Positions 40,575-48,861 of a DNA stretch of 60,967 nt are shown here, one piece after another (the first letter of the stretch is position 1; each line of letters begins with the position of its first letter). The position numbers were made by a program, and so were the translations under genes. The notes below the pieces were generated by a model. The model was given only the letters and a program-made list of their open reading frames with translations, made no database searches and was not told the DNA's origin. Origin of the DNA: Candidatus Rokuibacteriota bacterium. Its GTDB lineage: Bacteria > Methylomirabilota > Methylomirabilia > Rokubacteriales > CSP1-6. The stretch covers positions 1 to 60,967 of the forward strand of contig QHSO01000002.1 of the NCBI GenBank assembly GCA_003220475.1, given 5' to 3'.

Positions 40575-42151
40575 CACGCGTCCTTCAGCAAGCGATGCGG
40601 ACTCGAGCCCTCGGCATCGAGCGCCTCCTCCCAGCGCAGGTACGCCTCCATCGCCTCGCGGCCACGCTGGTAGGGTTTGAGCACGACGTCGTCGGGCTCG
40701 TCCCACAGATGCGTCGCGCCGCGCTCGAGCGGCTGCCCCGCATCGGCCCAGCCGCGCGTACCGCCATCGAGCACGGTGACGTTTTTGTATCCGAGACCGG
40801 CAAGCGTCACTGCGGCGAGCGTCGAGCCGACGCCGTCGCCGCACGTCAGGACGACCGGGCGCACGCGATCGGGCGCCACGCGCGCGATCTTCGCCTCGAG
40901 CCGGCTGCGGCAGATCCAGCCGGCGCCCGGCACGTGGCCGCGCGTGTACTCGTCGCTCATGCCGACGTCGACGACGCCGACGTCGCCGAGCTCGCCGGGC
41001 TTGCGATATCGCGTGGCCGCACGCGCCGCCTGCCAGCCGAAGGGAATCGGCTCCGGCTGGCCGTTCTCGATGAGGCCGCCGGCGTCCTGCCACGCGGGCA
41101 CGCCGCCCGCGAGCACCGCGACATCCGGCACGCCCATGCGCGCGAACCACGCCGCGGTCAGTGTCGCCCGCACGACGCCGTCGCAGATGAAGACGAACGA
41201 TGCGCGCCGCACGGCGAAGTAGTCATCGGTCGCCTGCACCGCCTGGCCGCCCGGCGCCCAGATCGAGCCCGCCACGTGGCCCGCCTCGTACTCGTCGGCG
41301 GTACGGACGTCGACGAGATAGACGTTGCGCTCGCGGCGCTCCTCCCACAGTCGCCGCACGTCATCGACGCTCAGCGACTTCACGCGATCCTCGGCGGCCA
41401 CGCGCTCGGCGACCGCGGCGGCCTGAACGCGGCTGGCCTCGCCGGGGTCCGGCGCCGTCCGCGCGCCGCCGCGCTCGAGCGTCAGGCCGGCGAGCTCCCA
41501 GCCCATCGTTCCGTTCTCGAGCGCGACGATCGGGTTGGGCAGACGCATGCGTCGCAGCGATTCGGCGCCGATGTAGGAGCGCGTGCGACCGCCGCAGTGC
41601 ACGACGATGGTGGTCTCGGGACGCTCGACCAGCTCGCCGATGCGGAACACCAGCTCGCCGCCCGGGACGTTGATCGCGCCCGGAATGCAGCCGCGCTGAT
41701 ACTCCTCGTACGTCCGCGAGTCGACGATGACCATGTCCTCGCGCTTCTCGATGCGGCGCACGAGATCCTCCGACGTGATCTGCGGCGTGCGCCACTCGTG
41801 CAGCGCGCGCTCGCCGAAGACCTTGCTCGGCACGTTGAGTCCCTGCACGACGCGGCGTCCCGCCGCGCGCCAGGCGCCGAGCCCGCCCGCGAGCACGCGC
41901 ACGTCGCGGTAGCCCATGGCCGCGAGCGTCGTCGCAGCCAGCGGCGCGAGGGCGCCGTCGGCGTCGATCAACGCCAGCGGCGTCGCGGGCGCGGTGACGA
42001 GCGTGGGCATGCGGAACTCGAGCTGTCGCCGTGGCAGCGACGTCGCGCGGAAGACGTGCCCACGCTCATAGGCGCCGCGCTCGCGGACGTCGAGCACGGC
42101 GTGGGGTATGTCCGAAGCCATCAGTTCGGCGAGCGCGTCAGGCGTCAACAT
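40574..42151 (-). CDS. four-domain rhodanese repeat protein
   Basis: 525 residues with four rhodanese modules. The expected active-site positions are Asp63 in LIDADGALA (no Cys, inactive), Cys186 in VVHCGGRTRS, Cys323 in FICDGVVRAT and Cys437 in VLTCGDGVGS, so three modules are potentially active. Each has a GHV-PGA or GGxxAW-type end. It may shuttle sulfur between its own sites. A TAGGAT lies 6 nt before the ATG without RBS. The two-domain sulfurtransferase and cysteine dioxygenase follow. Confidence 0.85.
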   Translation of the reverse strand: MLTPDALAELMASDIPHAVLDVRERGAYERGHVFRATSLPRRQLEFRMPTLVTAPATPLALIDADGALAPLAATTLAAMGYRDVRVLAGGLGAWRAAGRRVVQGLNVPSKVFGERALHEWRTPQITSEDLVRRIEKREDMVIVDSRTYEEYQRGCIPGAINVPGGELVFRIGELVERPETTIVVHCGGRTRSYIGAESLRRMRLPNPIVALENGTMGWELAGLTLERGGARTAPDPGEASRVQAAAVAERVAAEDRVKSLSVDDVRRLWEERRERNVYLVDVRTADEYEAGHVAGSIWAPGGQAVQATDDYFAVRRASFVFICDGVVRATLTAAWFARMGVPDVAVLAGGVPAWQDAGGLIENGQPEPIPFGWQAARAATRYRKPGELGDVGVVDVGMSDEYTRGHVPGAGWICRSRLEAKIARVAPDRVRPVVLTCGDGVGSTLAAVTLAGLGYKNVTVLDGGTRGWADAGQPLERGATHLWDEPDDVVLKPYQRGREAMEAYLRWEEALDAEGSSPHRLLKDA

Positions 42152-42157
42152 GGCGCT

Positions 42158-42163
42158 ATCCTA
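42158..42163 (-). promoter_or_regulatory. -10-like TAGGAT before the rhodanese operon
   Basis: TAGGAT on the minus strand ends 6 nt before the ATG and no Shine-Dalgarno lies between, fitting the leaderless pattern seen at other operon-leading genes here. The rest of the 120-bp divergent gap contains nothing recognised; the SnoaL-like gene uses a GGAGGA before its ATG. Confidence 0.35.
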
Positions 42164-42271
42164 CTATCGAAGTCTGCCGTCGGGGCGGCTTCGGCGCCGC
42201 CTCGGAGAGGCGCGCTTCGCCTGCGGCCGCCGACGGTCCGACCGTCGGGCCGACACCGTGTGGAGGATCCG

Positions 42272-42694
42272 ATGAGCCTCGTGCAGCGCTTCGCCACGGC
42301 GTTCAACGCGCGTGATGTCGACGGGCTGCTCGCGTGCTTCACCGAGCGCGCGAGCTACACCGACAACTTCTTCGGCGAGCACTGCGGTCGCGACGGGCTG
42401 CGCGCGATGTTCGAGCGCATGTTTCGCGAGGGCCGCGAGTACGTCTGGCGCATGGACACCATCGTCGAGACGCCGGTGTCGGCCGCCGCCGAGTGGACGT
42501 TCTCCTACGTCGTCACCGACGCGGTGCCGCGCAGCGCCGGGCGTAAGGTGCGCTTCCGCGGCATGAGTATTTTCGAGCTCGACGGCGGGCGCATCGCACG
42601 CTATCGCGAGTGCTTCGACACGGGTGTGGCGCTGCTCCAGCTCGGCTTCACGCCGGAGGCCCTGGCCAAGGTACTGTCGCGCCGGATCGACTGA
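42272..42694 (+). CDS. nuclear transport factor 2/SnoaL-like protein
   Basis: 140 residues of a cone-shaped NTF2-fold: AFNARDVDGLLACFTERASY near 10, FSYVVTDAVPRSAGRKVRF in the middle, FRGMSIFELDGGRIARYRE in the last third. These are small-molecule binders or isomerases; no catalytic residues are certain. A GGAGGA lies before the ATG. Its TGA overlaps the ATG of the following DUF1624 gene (TGATG). Confidence 0.8.
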   Translation: MSLVQRFATAFNARDVDGLLACFTERASYTDNFFGEHCGRDGLRAMFERMFREGREYVWRMDTIVETPVSAAAEWTFSYVVTDAVPRSAGRKVRFRGMSIFELDGGRIARYRECFDTGVALLQLGFTPEALAKVLSRRID

Positions 42695-43782
42695 TGCCCG
42701 CGCGCCTGGCGTTTCTCGACGTCTTGCGCGGCTTCGCGCTGATCGTGATGGTGCTCAACCACACGAGCCGCTGGTGGATCGCGCGCGAGATGGGCTGGTG
42801 GCGCTACTGGATCGTGTACGGCACGGTGACGGTGGCGGCGCCGATCTTCCTGTTCCTGGTGGGCTTCGTGCTGCCGCTCTCACTGCACCGCCACGCCGGC
42901 AACATCGTGGCGCCCGAGCGTCTGTGGACGTACTGGCGGCGCGGAGCGACGATCTACGCCGCTGGCTTGCTGCTCAACGTCGTCGTCTTCGGCAGCGTCC
43001 ACCTGGGCTCGCTCTCGCCGGACGACTCGCCGCTCGCGGGCGGTGTGCTGCAGACGATCGGGCTGTCGATCATTCTCATGACGCCGACCGCGGCACTGCT
43101 GAAGTGGCCCGGCGGCCGAGCGGCGCTGCTCGGCGTCGCGCTGGTCGGCTACCTGCTCTTCCTCGTCGCCTACGAGCCGCTCAAGAGCTGGCTGCCGAAC
43201 CACCCACTCGTCGCCCTGACGCTGTTCCTCGACTATGCGCCTTGGCCGTGGATCTGCCTTCCGCTGGTCGGGCTCGTCCTCGGCTGGTGGTGGCGCGACG
43301 TCGCCGCGCGCGGACCCGACGCGCCGTTCTTCCGCAACCTGGCCGTCGTGGGCGTCGTGCTGATGCTGCTCGCGCTGCTCGCCGAGGTCGTCTGGCCCTC
43401 GACGCCCCACATCGGCTTCACGCGTGATCGGGTGCTGAACCACCACTGGATTCCGGGGCCGATCACGACACTCTGGATCCTCGGCAGCGTCTTCGTGCTG
43501 CTCGCCGTCGCGTACTGGCTCTGCGAGGTGCGTGGCTGGCGGCCGCAGTGGCTGGTCGTGCTCGGGCAGACGGCGCTGATGCTCTACTTCGTGCACCAGG
43601 TGATCGTGTACACGGTGTTCGGCGACAGCTGGTTCGCCAACCGCGTTCTCGGCGCGCACTCGCCGCACGTGAACTTCCACCGCTGGTGGCAGTTCTGGGT
43701 CTGGAACCTCGCGCTGGTCGTCGCCTGCGTCGGGATGGGCTACGCCTGGCAGGCGATCAAGGCGCGCTCTACTCGCCGGTGA
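42694..43782 (+). CDS. DUF1624/heparan-alpha-glucosaminide acetyltransferase-like membrane protein
   Basis: 362 residues with about 10 hydrophobic spans. RLAFLDVLRGFALIVMVLNH at the N-terminus and the tryptophan-rich first loop (SRWWIAREMGWWRYW) are typical of the HGSNAT-like DUF1624 group of acyltransferases. The role is presumably transmembrane acyl transfer to a sugar, but it is uncharacterised. It ends within the convergent crotonase gene (14-bp overlap). Confidence 0.78.
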   Translation: MPARLAFLDVLRGFALIVMVLNHTSRWWIAREMGWWRYWIVYGTVTVAAPIFLFLVGFVLPLSLHRHAGNIVAPERLWTYWRRGATIYAAGLLLNVVVFGSVHLGSLSPDDSPLAGGVLQTIGLSIILMTPTAALLKWPGGRAALLGVALVGYLLFLVAYEPLKSWLPNHPLVALTLFLDYAPWPWICLPLVGLVLGWWWRDVAARGPDAPFFRNLAVVGVVLMLLALLAEVVWPSTPHIGFTRDRVLNHHWIPGPITTLWILGSVFVLLAVAYWLCEVRGWRPQWLVVLGQTALMLYFVHQVIVYTVFGDSWFANRVLGAHSPHVNFHRWWQFWVWNLALVVACVGMGYAWQAIKARSTRR

Positions 43783-44539
43783 AGACTGGCGGGCGCTTGG
43801 CGAAGAAGGCCTTGACGGCTTCCTTGTGGTCACCCGTGCGCTGCAGCCGCGCCCACTCGCCGCGCTCGTAGGCCACCGCCTCGGCGAGCGGCAAACGCGC
43901 GCAATGACGGAGGCCGGCCTTGTTGGCCTGGACCGAGAGCGGCGCGCGGGACGCGACGACATCGGCGAGGCGCCGCGCCTCGGTGTCCACGTCATCGGTG
44001 ACGGACGAAACGAGCCCGAGGACGTGCGCCTCGTGCGCCTCCACGACGCGGCCCGTCAGCAACAGATCGAGCGCGACGCCCTCGCCGGCCACCCGCGCGA
44101 GCCGCGCCGTCGAGACGGTGAGGCCGAGCTTCACGCCGACACCGGCAAAGCGGGCGGCGCGCCCGGCCACGCGGATGTCGCACGCCAGCGCCAGCTCGAA
44201 GCCGCCGCCATAGGCGTAGCCATCCACGGCGGCGAGCGTGGCGCCGGGGAATCCGGCGAGCGCCGAGAACACGGCCTCGTCGGCGTCGAGGAACGCCTGC
44301 ACCTGCTCCGGCGTCAGCTTGACCTCGTCGCGCAGGTCGGCGCCCGCGCAGAACGCGCGGCCGCCGCTGCGGACGATCACCGCGCGCAGCCGGCGAGCCT
44401 TGAACTCGTCGAGGGCCTCGAGCAACGCCGCGCGTAGCGCGTCGGACAACAAGTTCAGCGGCGGCGCGTCGAGGGTGAGCGTGCCGATCGCCCCGTCCAC
44501 CGCGGCGTGGACGGTCACCGCCGGCGCCGGATGGCTCAC
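43769..44539 (-). CDS. enoyl-CoA hydratase/isomerase family protein
   Basis: 256 residues. Oxyanion segments FCAGADLRDEV (63-73) and DGYAYGGGFELALACDIR (near 109-126); the hydratase glutamates are not conserved (VGVKLGLTVSTARLA in that region), so it may be an isomerase, hydrolase or decarboxylase rather than a true hydratase. C-terminus KRPPVFTGE is complete. The GTG overlaps the gamma carbonic anhydrase stop (GTGA). Part of a five-gene overlapping unit that runs through carbonic anhydrase, two more crotonases and CaiB. Confidence 0.85.
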   Translation of the reverse strand: MSHPAPAVTVHAAVDGAIGTLTLDAPPLNLLSDALRAALLEALDEFKARRLRAVIVRSGGRAFCAGADLRDEVKLTPEQVQAFLDADEAVFSALAGFPGATLAAVDGYAYGGGFELALACDIRVAGRAARFAGVGVKLGLTVSTARLARVAGEGVALDLLLTGRVVEAHEAHVLGLVSSVTDDVDTEARRLADVVASRAPLSVQANKAGLRHCARLPLAEAVAYERGEWARLQRTGDHKEAVKAFFAKRPPVFTGE

Positions 44540-45132
44540 CGCGCGGGCGTCCCAGGGAACATCGGCTTGCCGGAGACCGGGCTGTTCGGCGCGCGCGGTG
44601 TCGAGCCCGGCGCGCCCTGCGGGCCGAAGCGGTAATCGCGCTGCCACAGGTCGAAGTACTCCACGGCGTTGCGCTTGATGTCCTCGATTTCCTCGGGCCC
44701 CATCTGGCGCACCGGCTTTGCCGGGACGCCCATGACGAGCCAACCGGCCGGCACGACTTTGCCTTGCGGCACCAGCGCGCCGGCGCCCACCTGCGCGCCG
44801 TCCTCGACCACCGCGCCGGTGAGCACCACCGCACCGATCCCGATGCGAACGTCATTGCCGATGCGGCAGGCGTGCACGACGCAGCGGTGGCCGATGGTGA
44901 CGCGATCGCCGACGACGCAGGGGAGGTCCGGCGTGACGTGCAGCACCGAGTTGTCCTGCACGTTCGTGTGGCGGCCGATGTACACGTAGTTATCCTGGTC
45001 GCCGCGCACGACCGTGAACGGCCAGATCGACGCGCCCTCCTCGATCACGACGTCGCCGATGACCTGCGCGGCGGGATCGACCCACGCGCCAGGATGGATG
45101 CGCGGCGAACGGCCGGGAACGGAGCGGATCAT
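44536..45132 (-). CDS. gamma carbonic anhydrase family protein
   Basis: 198 residues of left-handed beta-helix hexapeptide repeats. The three zinc-binding His of the family are H65 (VLHVTP), H82 (TIGHRC) and H87 (VVHACR), as in Cam/CaiE-like proteins. It could hydrate CO2, but many members lack the proton-shuttle residues, so activity is not assured. It lies in an operon with crotonases and a CaiB homologue, reminiscent of caiE next to carnitine genes. ATG start. Confidence 0.85.
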   Translation of the reverse strand: MIRSVPGRSPRIHPGAWVDPAAQVIGDVVIEEGASIWPFTVVRGDQDNYVYIGRHTNVQDNSVLHVTPDLPCVVGDRVTIGHRCVVHACRIGNDVRIGIGAVVLTGAVVEDGAQVGAGALVPQGKVVPAGWLVMGVPAKPVRQMGPEEIEDIKRNAVEYFDLWQRDYRFGPQGAPGSTPRAPNSPVSGKPMFPGTPAR

Positions 45133-45803
45133 CGCGGCGCCGGCTCAGCGATCGGATCGAGCGCCGTGTTGAGCGCCTGCTTGAGCGCGGCGACGAGATC
45201 GGGAGGTCGGATGGCGATGTCGCGCGCCCACGCCATGGCCTCGTCCATCAGCCGCTCGGGCGCGACGACGGAGGACAGCAGACCGAGCCGGTGCGCCTCG
45301 TCCGCCTCCACCGTGCGGCCCGTCAGGAGCAGGTCGCGCGCGCGGCCCTCGAAAAGGAGCCGCGAGAGCTGCACGTTGGACGCCATGAGCCCGACCTTGA
45401 CGCCGACCGCGCCGAGCTTCGCGCGCGTGGAGCCGACGCGGACGTCGCACCACAGCGCGAGCACGAGACCCCCGCCCATCGCCCAGCCGTTCACGGCAGC
45501 CACGATCGGGCGCTCGTACTCGCGGAGCGCGCGAAACGTCTCGTCGCCGCGCTGCAGGAACTTGCCGACCGTCTCCGTCGTCAGCTCTTCTTCTTCTTTG
45601 AGGTCGGCGCCGCCGCAGAACGCACGATCGCCCGCGCCCGTCAGCACGACCGCGCGCGTGCCGGCCCCGCGGAACTCGGCGAGCGCCTCACGGATGCCGC
45701 GCCGATTGTCGTCGCTGAGAACGTTCATCGGTGGGTTGTCGAGCACGATGACGCCGACGGCGCCGTCGGCCCACCAGCGCGTGTGCGCGTTCGATCCTGT
45801 CAC
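45129..45803 (-). CDS. enoyl-CoA hydratase/isomerase, short C-terminus
   Basis: 224 residues. Oxyanion segments FCGGADLKEEEE (62-73) and NGWAMGGGLVLALWCDVR (near 104-121); Leu and Met replace the hydratase glutamates. It ends at NTALDPIAEPAPR, about 30-40 residues before the usual end of this fold, so the C-terminal helices that build the trimer are missing. A natural short form or a lesion near the 3' end is possible. GTG start overlapping the previous crotonase stop. Confidence 0.8.
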   Translation of the reverse strand: MTGSNAHTRWWADGAVGVIVLDNPPMNVLSDDNRRGIREALAEFRGAGTRAVVLTGAGDRAFCGGADLKEEEELTTETVGKFLQRGDETFRALREYERPIVAAVNGWAMGGGLVLALWCDVRVGSTRAKLGAVGVKVGLMASNVQLSRLLFEGRARDLLLTGRTVEADEAHRLGLLSSVVAPERLMDEAMAWARDIAIRPPDLVAALKQALNTALDPIAEPAPR

Positions 45804-46300
45804 TGCCCGGTGAACGCCGGCTCGCGTCGCGCGAAGAACGCCGCGACGGCCGCCTTGTGATCCTGCGTGGCGATGAGGCGGCGGAAGTGCTCGTGTTCCA
45901 GGGCGAGCGCGTCGCCGGGCGTGAGCGCGCGCGCCGCGCGGACGGCGTCACGCACGGCGCTCAGTGCCAGCGGCGGCAGCGCGCGCAGCCGCTCGGCCAC
46001 GTCTCGCGCGGTCTCGCCGAGCGCCGAGCCCGGCACGACGCGCGTCACGAGGCCCAGGCGCAGCGCGTTCGCCGCGTCGGCGGTGCGATCCGCAAGCAGC
46101 AGCTCCTTGGCGGCCGCTTCACCGAGCAGGCGCGTGAGGCGCACGGCACACGCGACAGGATCGGCGACGCCGCCAGCCGAGAACGTCGCGCCGTCGCCGG
46201 CGATCCGCAGATCGGCCTCGAGGAGACGCGCGAAGTCGGCGCCCGCGCAACGGCCGGCGACGAGCGCGACGTTGATCCCGGCCGCCTCGACGATTTCCAT
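45800..46300 (-). CDS. N-terminally truncated enoyl-CoA hydratase/isomerase (possible pseudogene)
   Basis: 166 residues. The second half of a crotonase: VALVAGRCAGADFARLLEAD is the second oxyanion segment and the C-terminus AAFFARREPAFTGQ is complete, but the first 80 or so residues with the first oxyanion loop are absent. Just upstream an ATG (46325) in another frame reads MTTVGLA and hits TAG; it lies 7 nt after a -10-like TATGCT. I infer that ATG is the original start and that a frame-breaking deletion removed the N-terminal segment. The reported ATG has no RBS. Confidence 0.7.
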   Translation of the reverse strand: MEIVEAAGINVALVAGRCAGADFARLLEADLRIAGDGATFSAGGVADPVACAVRLTRLLGEAAAKELLLADRTADAANALRLGLVTRVVPGSALGETARDVAERLRALPPLALSAVRDAVRAARALTPGDALALEHEHFRRLIATQDHKAAVAAFFARREPAFTGQ

Positions 46301-46338
46301 GCTAGGCGAGCCCGACCGTGGTCATGCGCGCCAGCATA

Positions 46339-47535
46339 CTAAACGGCGCCATCCTTGCGCAGGCGCGCGATGGCGGCGTCGTCGTAGCCGGCCTCGCGCA
46401 AGATCTCGTTGGTGTGCTCGCCGCACGCGGGCGGGACGCGCTGCACGCCCGCCCGGCCGGTCGAGAACTCCAGCGGGGATCGCAGCAGCCTCACCGCTCC
46501 GGCGATCGGATGGCGGACCTCCTGCACGACGTCGGCCGCCTGCACGGCGGGATCGGCGAACGTCTCGGCGTAGTCGTTCACGGCCGCGACCCAGACGCCC
46601 TTCGGGACCAGACGCTCGATCCACTCGGCCGTCGTGCGCGCGCGAATCACCGGCTCGAGCAGGCGCGCCACCGCCTCGCGTGATTCGAAGTTCCAGCCCG
46701 GCTCGACGAGGTCGCGCAGCGCCGGCAGCTCGAGCGCATCGGCCAGCTCGGCGAGCGGCGACATCGACAGGACGAGGTGACCGTCGCGCGTGGGATAGAT
46801 GCCGTAGGGCGGCGGATGAAACGTGCTCGCCAGCGGCGTGTTGGTCTTCTCGAGCCGCGCGCCGTTGAGGAAATACGTCGCCGACTCGATCTGCAGATCG
46901 AGCGCCGCGCGCAGCATGCTGACTTCGACGTGCAGGCCGCGTCCGGTTCGCGCGCGCTCGAGCAGCGCGGCGAGCGCGCCGAGCGCCAGCAGGGTCGCGC
47001 CGTGCTGATCGATCACCGCCGTGCCGACGGCGGTCGGCGGCTGGTCCGCGCGCCCCGAGATCGACGCCAGGCCGGAGATGCCTTGCATCAAGAGATCCTG
47101 GCCGGGACGGTCGCGGTACGGGCTCGACTCGCCGTAGCCCGACGCCGACACGTAGATCAATCGCGGATTGAGCGACGTCGCCGTTTCCCAGTCGAGCCCG
47201 AGGCGCGCCATGACGCCCGGCCGGAAGTTCTGCACCAGGATATCGGCGCGCTCGACCAGACGCCGCGCGACGGCGCGGCCGTCCGGATGTTTCAGGTCCA
47301 GCGTCAGGCTGCGCTGGTTGCGGTGCGCGAGAAGGAAGAACACGCTCACGCCGTTCTTGAAGACATCGGCGCCCGACCAGTTGCGCTCCCACAGCCGGCC
47401 GCCCGGCGGCTCCACCTTGATCACGTCGGCGCCGAGATCGGCGAGGAACTGTACACCGGAAGGCCCGAGCAGGAACTGCGTGAACGACAGGACGCGGATG
47501 CCGGCGAGAATCGCCAGCGGCGGCCGTCCATCCAT
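46339..47535 (-). CDS. CaiB/BaiF CoA-transferase family protein
   Basis: 398 residues of the class III CoA-transferase fold. LAGIRVLSFTQFLLGPSGVQFLADLGADVIKVE near the start, DLKHPDGRAVARRLVERAD near 80, and the catalytic Asp in PGQDLLMQG (near 146). It transfers CoA between acyl groups such as oxalate, carnitine or formate derivatives; substrate unknown. The ATG directly follows the MaoC stop (TAG-ATG), so the two are coupled. Confidence 0.9.
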   Translation of the reverse strand: MDGRPPLAILAGIRVLSFTQFLLGPSGVQFLADLGADVIKVEPPGGRLWERNWSGADVFKNGVSVFFLLAHRNQRSLTLDLKHPDGRAVARRLVERADILVQNFRPGVMARLGLDWETATSLNPRLIYVSASGYGESSPYRDRPGQDLLMQGISGLASISGRADQPPTAVGTAVIDQHGATLLALGALAALLERARTGRGLHVEVSMLRAALDLQIESATYFLNGARLEKTNTPLASTFHPPPYGIYPTRDGHLVLSMSPLAELADALELPALRDLVEPGWNFESREAVARLLEPVIRARTTAEWIERLVPKGVWVAAVNDYAETFADPAVQAADVVQEVRHPIAGAVRLLRSPLEFSTGRAGVQRVPPACGEHTNEILREAGYDDAAIARLRKDGAV

Positions 47536-47964
47536 CTACACGTCCACGCGCTTGAGGATGTGCGTGGCCGCCGCCACGAGGCTGCCGCGATCGGTCGTCA
47601 CGGTCACGCGCGAGAAGACCTTGCGCTCCGCCTCGTTGCGCTCGGCCACTTCGTACGTCACGGTGATCGTGTCGCCGAAGAAGAGCGGCGCCGGGAAGCG
47701 CACGCGATCGTAGCCGTACGAGACCCACGTGCCCTGGATGCCCTCGAGGATTTTCGTCGACGCGTTGGACATGAAGCCGATCGCGAGCGCGCCGTGGGCG
47801 ATGCGCCGGCCGTAGCGCGTCTTGCGCATGTACGCCTCGTCGGTATGATTCGGTGAGAAATCGCCCGTGATGCCGGCAAATAGATAGACGTCCGATTCGG
47901 ACACCGTCTTGCTCACGGTGACCGTGCGACCGATGGGCAGGGCGGCGAGCGCGTCGTCGTTCAT
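47536..47964 (-). CDS. MaoC-like dehydratase
   Basis: 142 residues with a hot-dog fold. The hydratase motif is Asp/His in GDFSPNHTDEAYMRK (34-48) and GRRIAHGALAIGFMSN follows. It likely hydrates an enoyl-CoA (R-specific). It leads the minus-strand crotonase/CaiB unit. TACCAT lies 7 nt before the ATG without an RBS, again the leaderless pattern. Confidence 0.88.
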   Translation of the reverse strand: MNDDALAALPIGRTVTVSKTVSESDVYLFAGITGDFSPNHTDEAYMRKTRYGRRIAHGALAIGFMSNASTKILEGIQGTWVSYGYDRVRFPAPLFFGDTITVTYEVAERNEAERKVFSRVTVTTDRGSLVAAATHILKRVDV

Positions 47965-48012
47965 GCGCGCGATGGTAAATCCGACGGCACGCCGCTTGCT
48001 CGATTTTGTCGC

Positions 48013-48384
48013 ATGCAGTTTTCCTGGCCGATCATGCTGTCGGCCATCGGCGGCCTCGTCGTGGTGAGCGTGCTCGTCGTGTGGGGCGTACGCCTGCTCG
48101 CGCGCAAGGACCGGGACGACGAGGACGCGAGTCGCCTGGGCGTCGAGCTCGCCGCGGTGCTCGCGCGCGAGCCGCGGCTCGCCGGCGCGGCGATCCTTCC
48201 CGTCGCGACCATTCCGCTCGAGCGGCGGCCCAGCGTGGAGCTCACGGGCCGCGTGCCCTCGGCGAGCGTGCGCGACGTCGCGCTCGAAATCGCGAGCCGC
48301 GAGGCACAGCGGCTGCGCCCCGGCATGCTCGTCGTCGATCGTCTCGAGATCGTGCCGCCCGCCGCCGCGCCGCGCTCGGCCTGA
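48013..48384 (+). CDS. membrane-anchored hypothetical protein with a BON-like domain
   Basis: 123 residues. A hydrophobic anchor (IMLSAIGGLVVVSVLVVWGV, 7-26) precedes a periplasmic domain: SVELTGRVPSASVRDVALEI and GMLVVDRLEIVP suggest a BON-type fold, without the usual Gly. Function unknown. It stands alone between divergent and co-directional genes, and a T-rich stretch but no RBS precedes the ATG. Confidence 0.6.
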   Translation: MQFSWPIMLSAIGGLVVVSVLVVWGVRLLARKDRDDEDASRLGVELAAVLAREPRLAGAAILPVATIPLERRPSVELTGRVPSASVRDVALEIASREAQRLRPGMLVVDRLEIVPPAAAPRSA

Positions 48385-48447
48385 CCCCTTTTCGCTCGCC
48401 CGCAGGAAGTGGTAAGGTCCCGCACGGCAAGAAGGAGGGCACCCACC

Positions 48448-48861
48448 ATGGCCGATACCATCCGAGTCGTCGAGTACTTCTACGTCGAGACGCCGAATAC
48501 CCCCGGTGTCGGCGCCGCCATGCTCACAACGCTGCGCGACGCGCGCGTGAATCTGCTGGCGTTCTCCGGCTTTCCCAGCGGGCGGCGCGCGCAGATCGAC
48601 TTCGTACCCGAGGACGCCGCGGCCTTCCGCGCGGCGGCGAAGGCCGCCAAGTGGAAGCTCGTCGGTCCGAAGAAGGCGTTTCTCGTCAGCGGCGCGGACC
48701 GGCCGGGTGCCGTCGCCGAGCTGATGACGAAACTCGCGCAGGCCAAGATCAACGTCACCGCGGTCGACGCCCTCTGCGCGACCGGCGGAAGCTTCGGCGC
48801 GATCGTCTGGGTCGAGCCGCGCGACGTCGTCAAGGCGGCCAAGGCGCTGGGGGCGGCGTGA
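48448..48861 (+). CDS. tandem ACT-like domain protein
   Basis: 137 residues. Two ACT-like halves: FYVETPNTPGVGAAMLTTLRDARVNLLAFSGF (near 11) and FLVSGADRPGAVAELMTKLAQAKINVTAV (near 79). ACT domains bind amino acids and regulate enzymes; no catalytic domain is attached, so it is probably a regulator or sensor. AAGGAGGG precedes the ATG. The next gene overlaps by 4 bp (GTGA). Confidence 0.75.
   Translation: MADTIRVVEYFYVETPNTPGVGAAMLTTLRDARVNLLAFSGFPSGRRAQIDFVPEDAAAFRAAAKAAKWKLVGPKKAFLVSGADRPGAVAELMTKLAQAKINVTAVDALCATGGSFGAIVWVEPRDVVKAAKALGAA

Noticed and set aside
40061-42694. A plus-strand open frame of 877 codons opposite the rhodanese genes
   Set aside because: Arg-rich shadow over three clear minus-strand genes; only its last part is the SnoaL-like gene in the correct frame.
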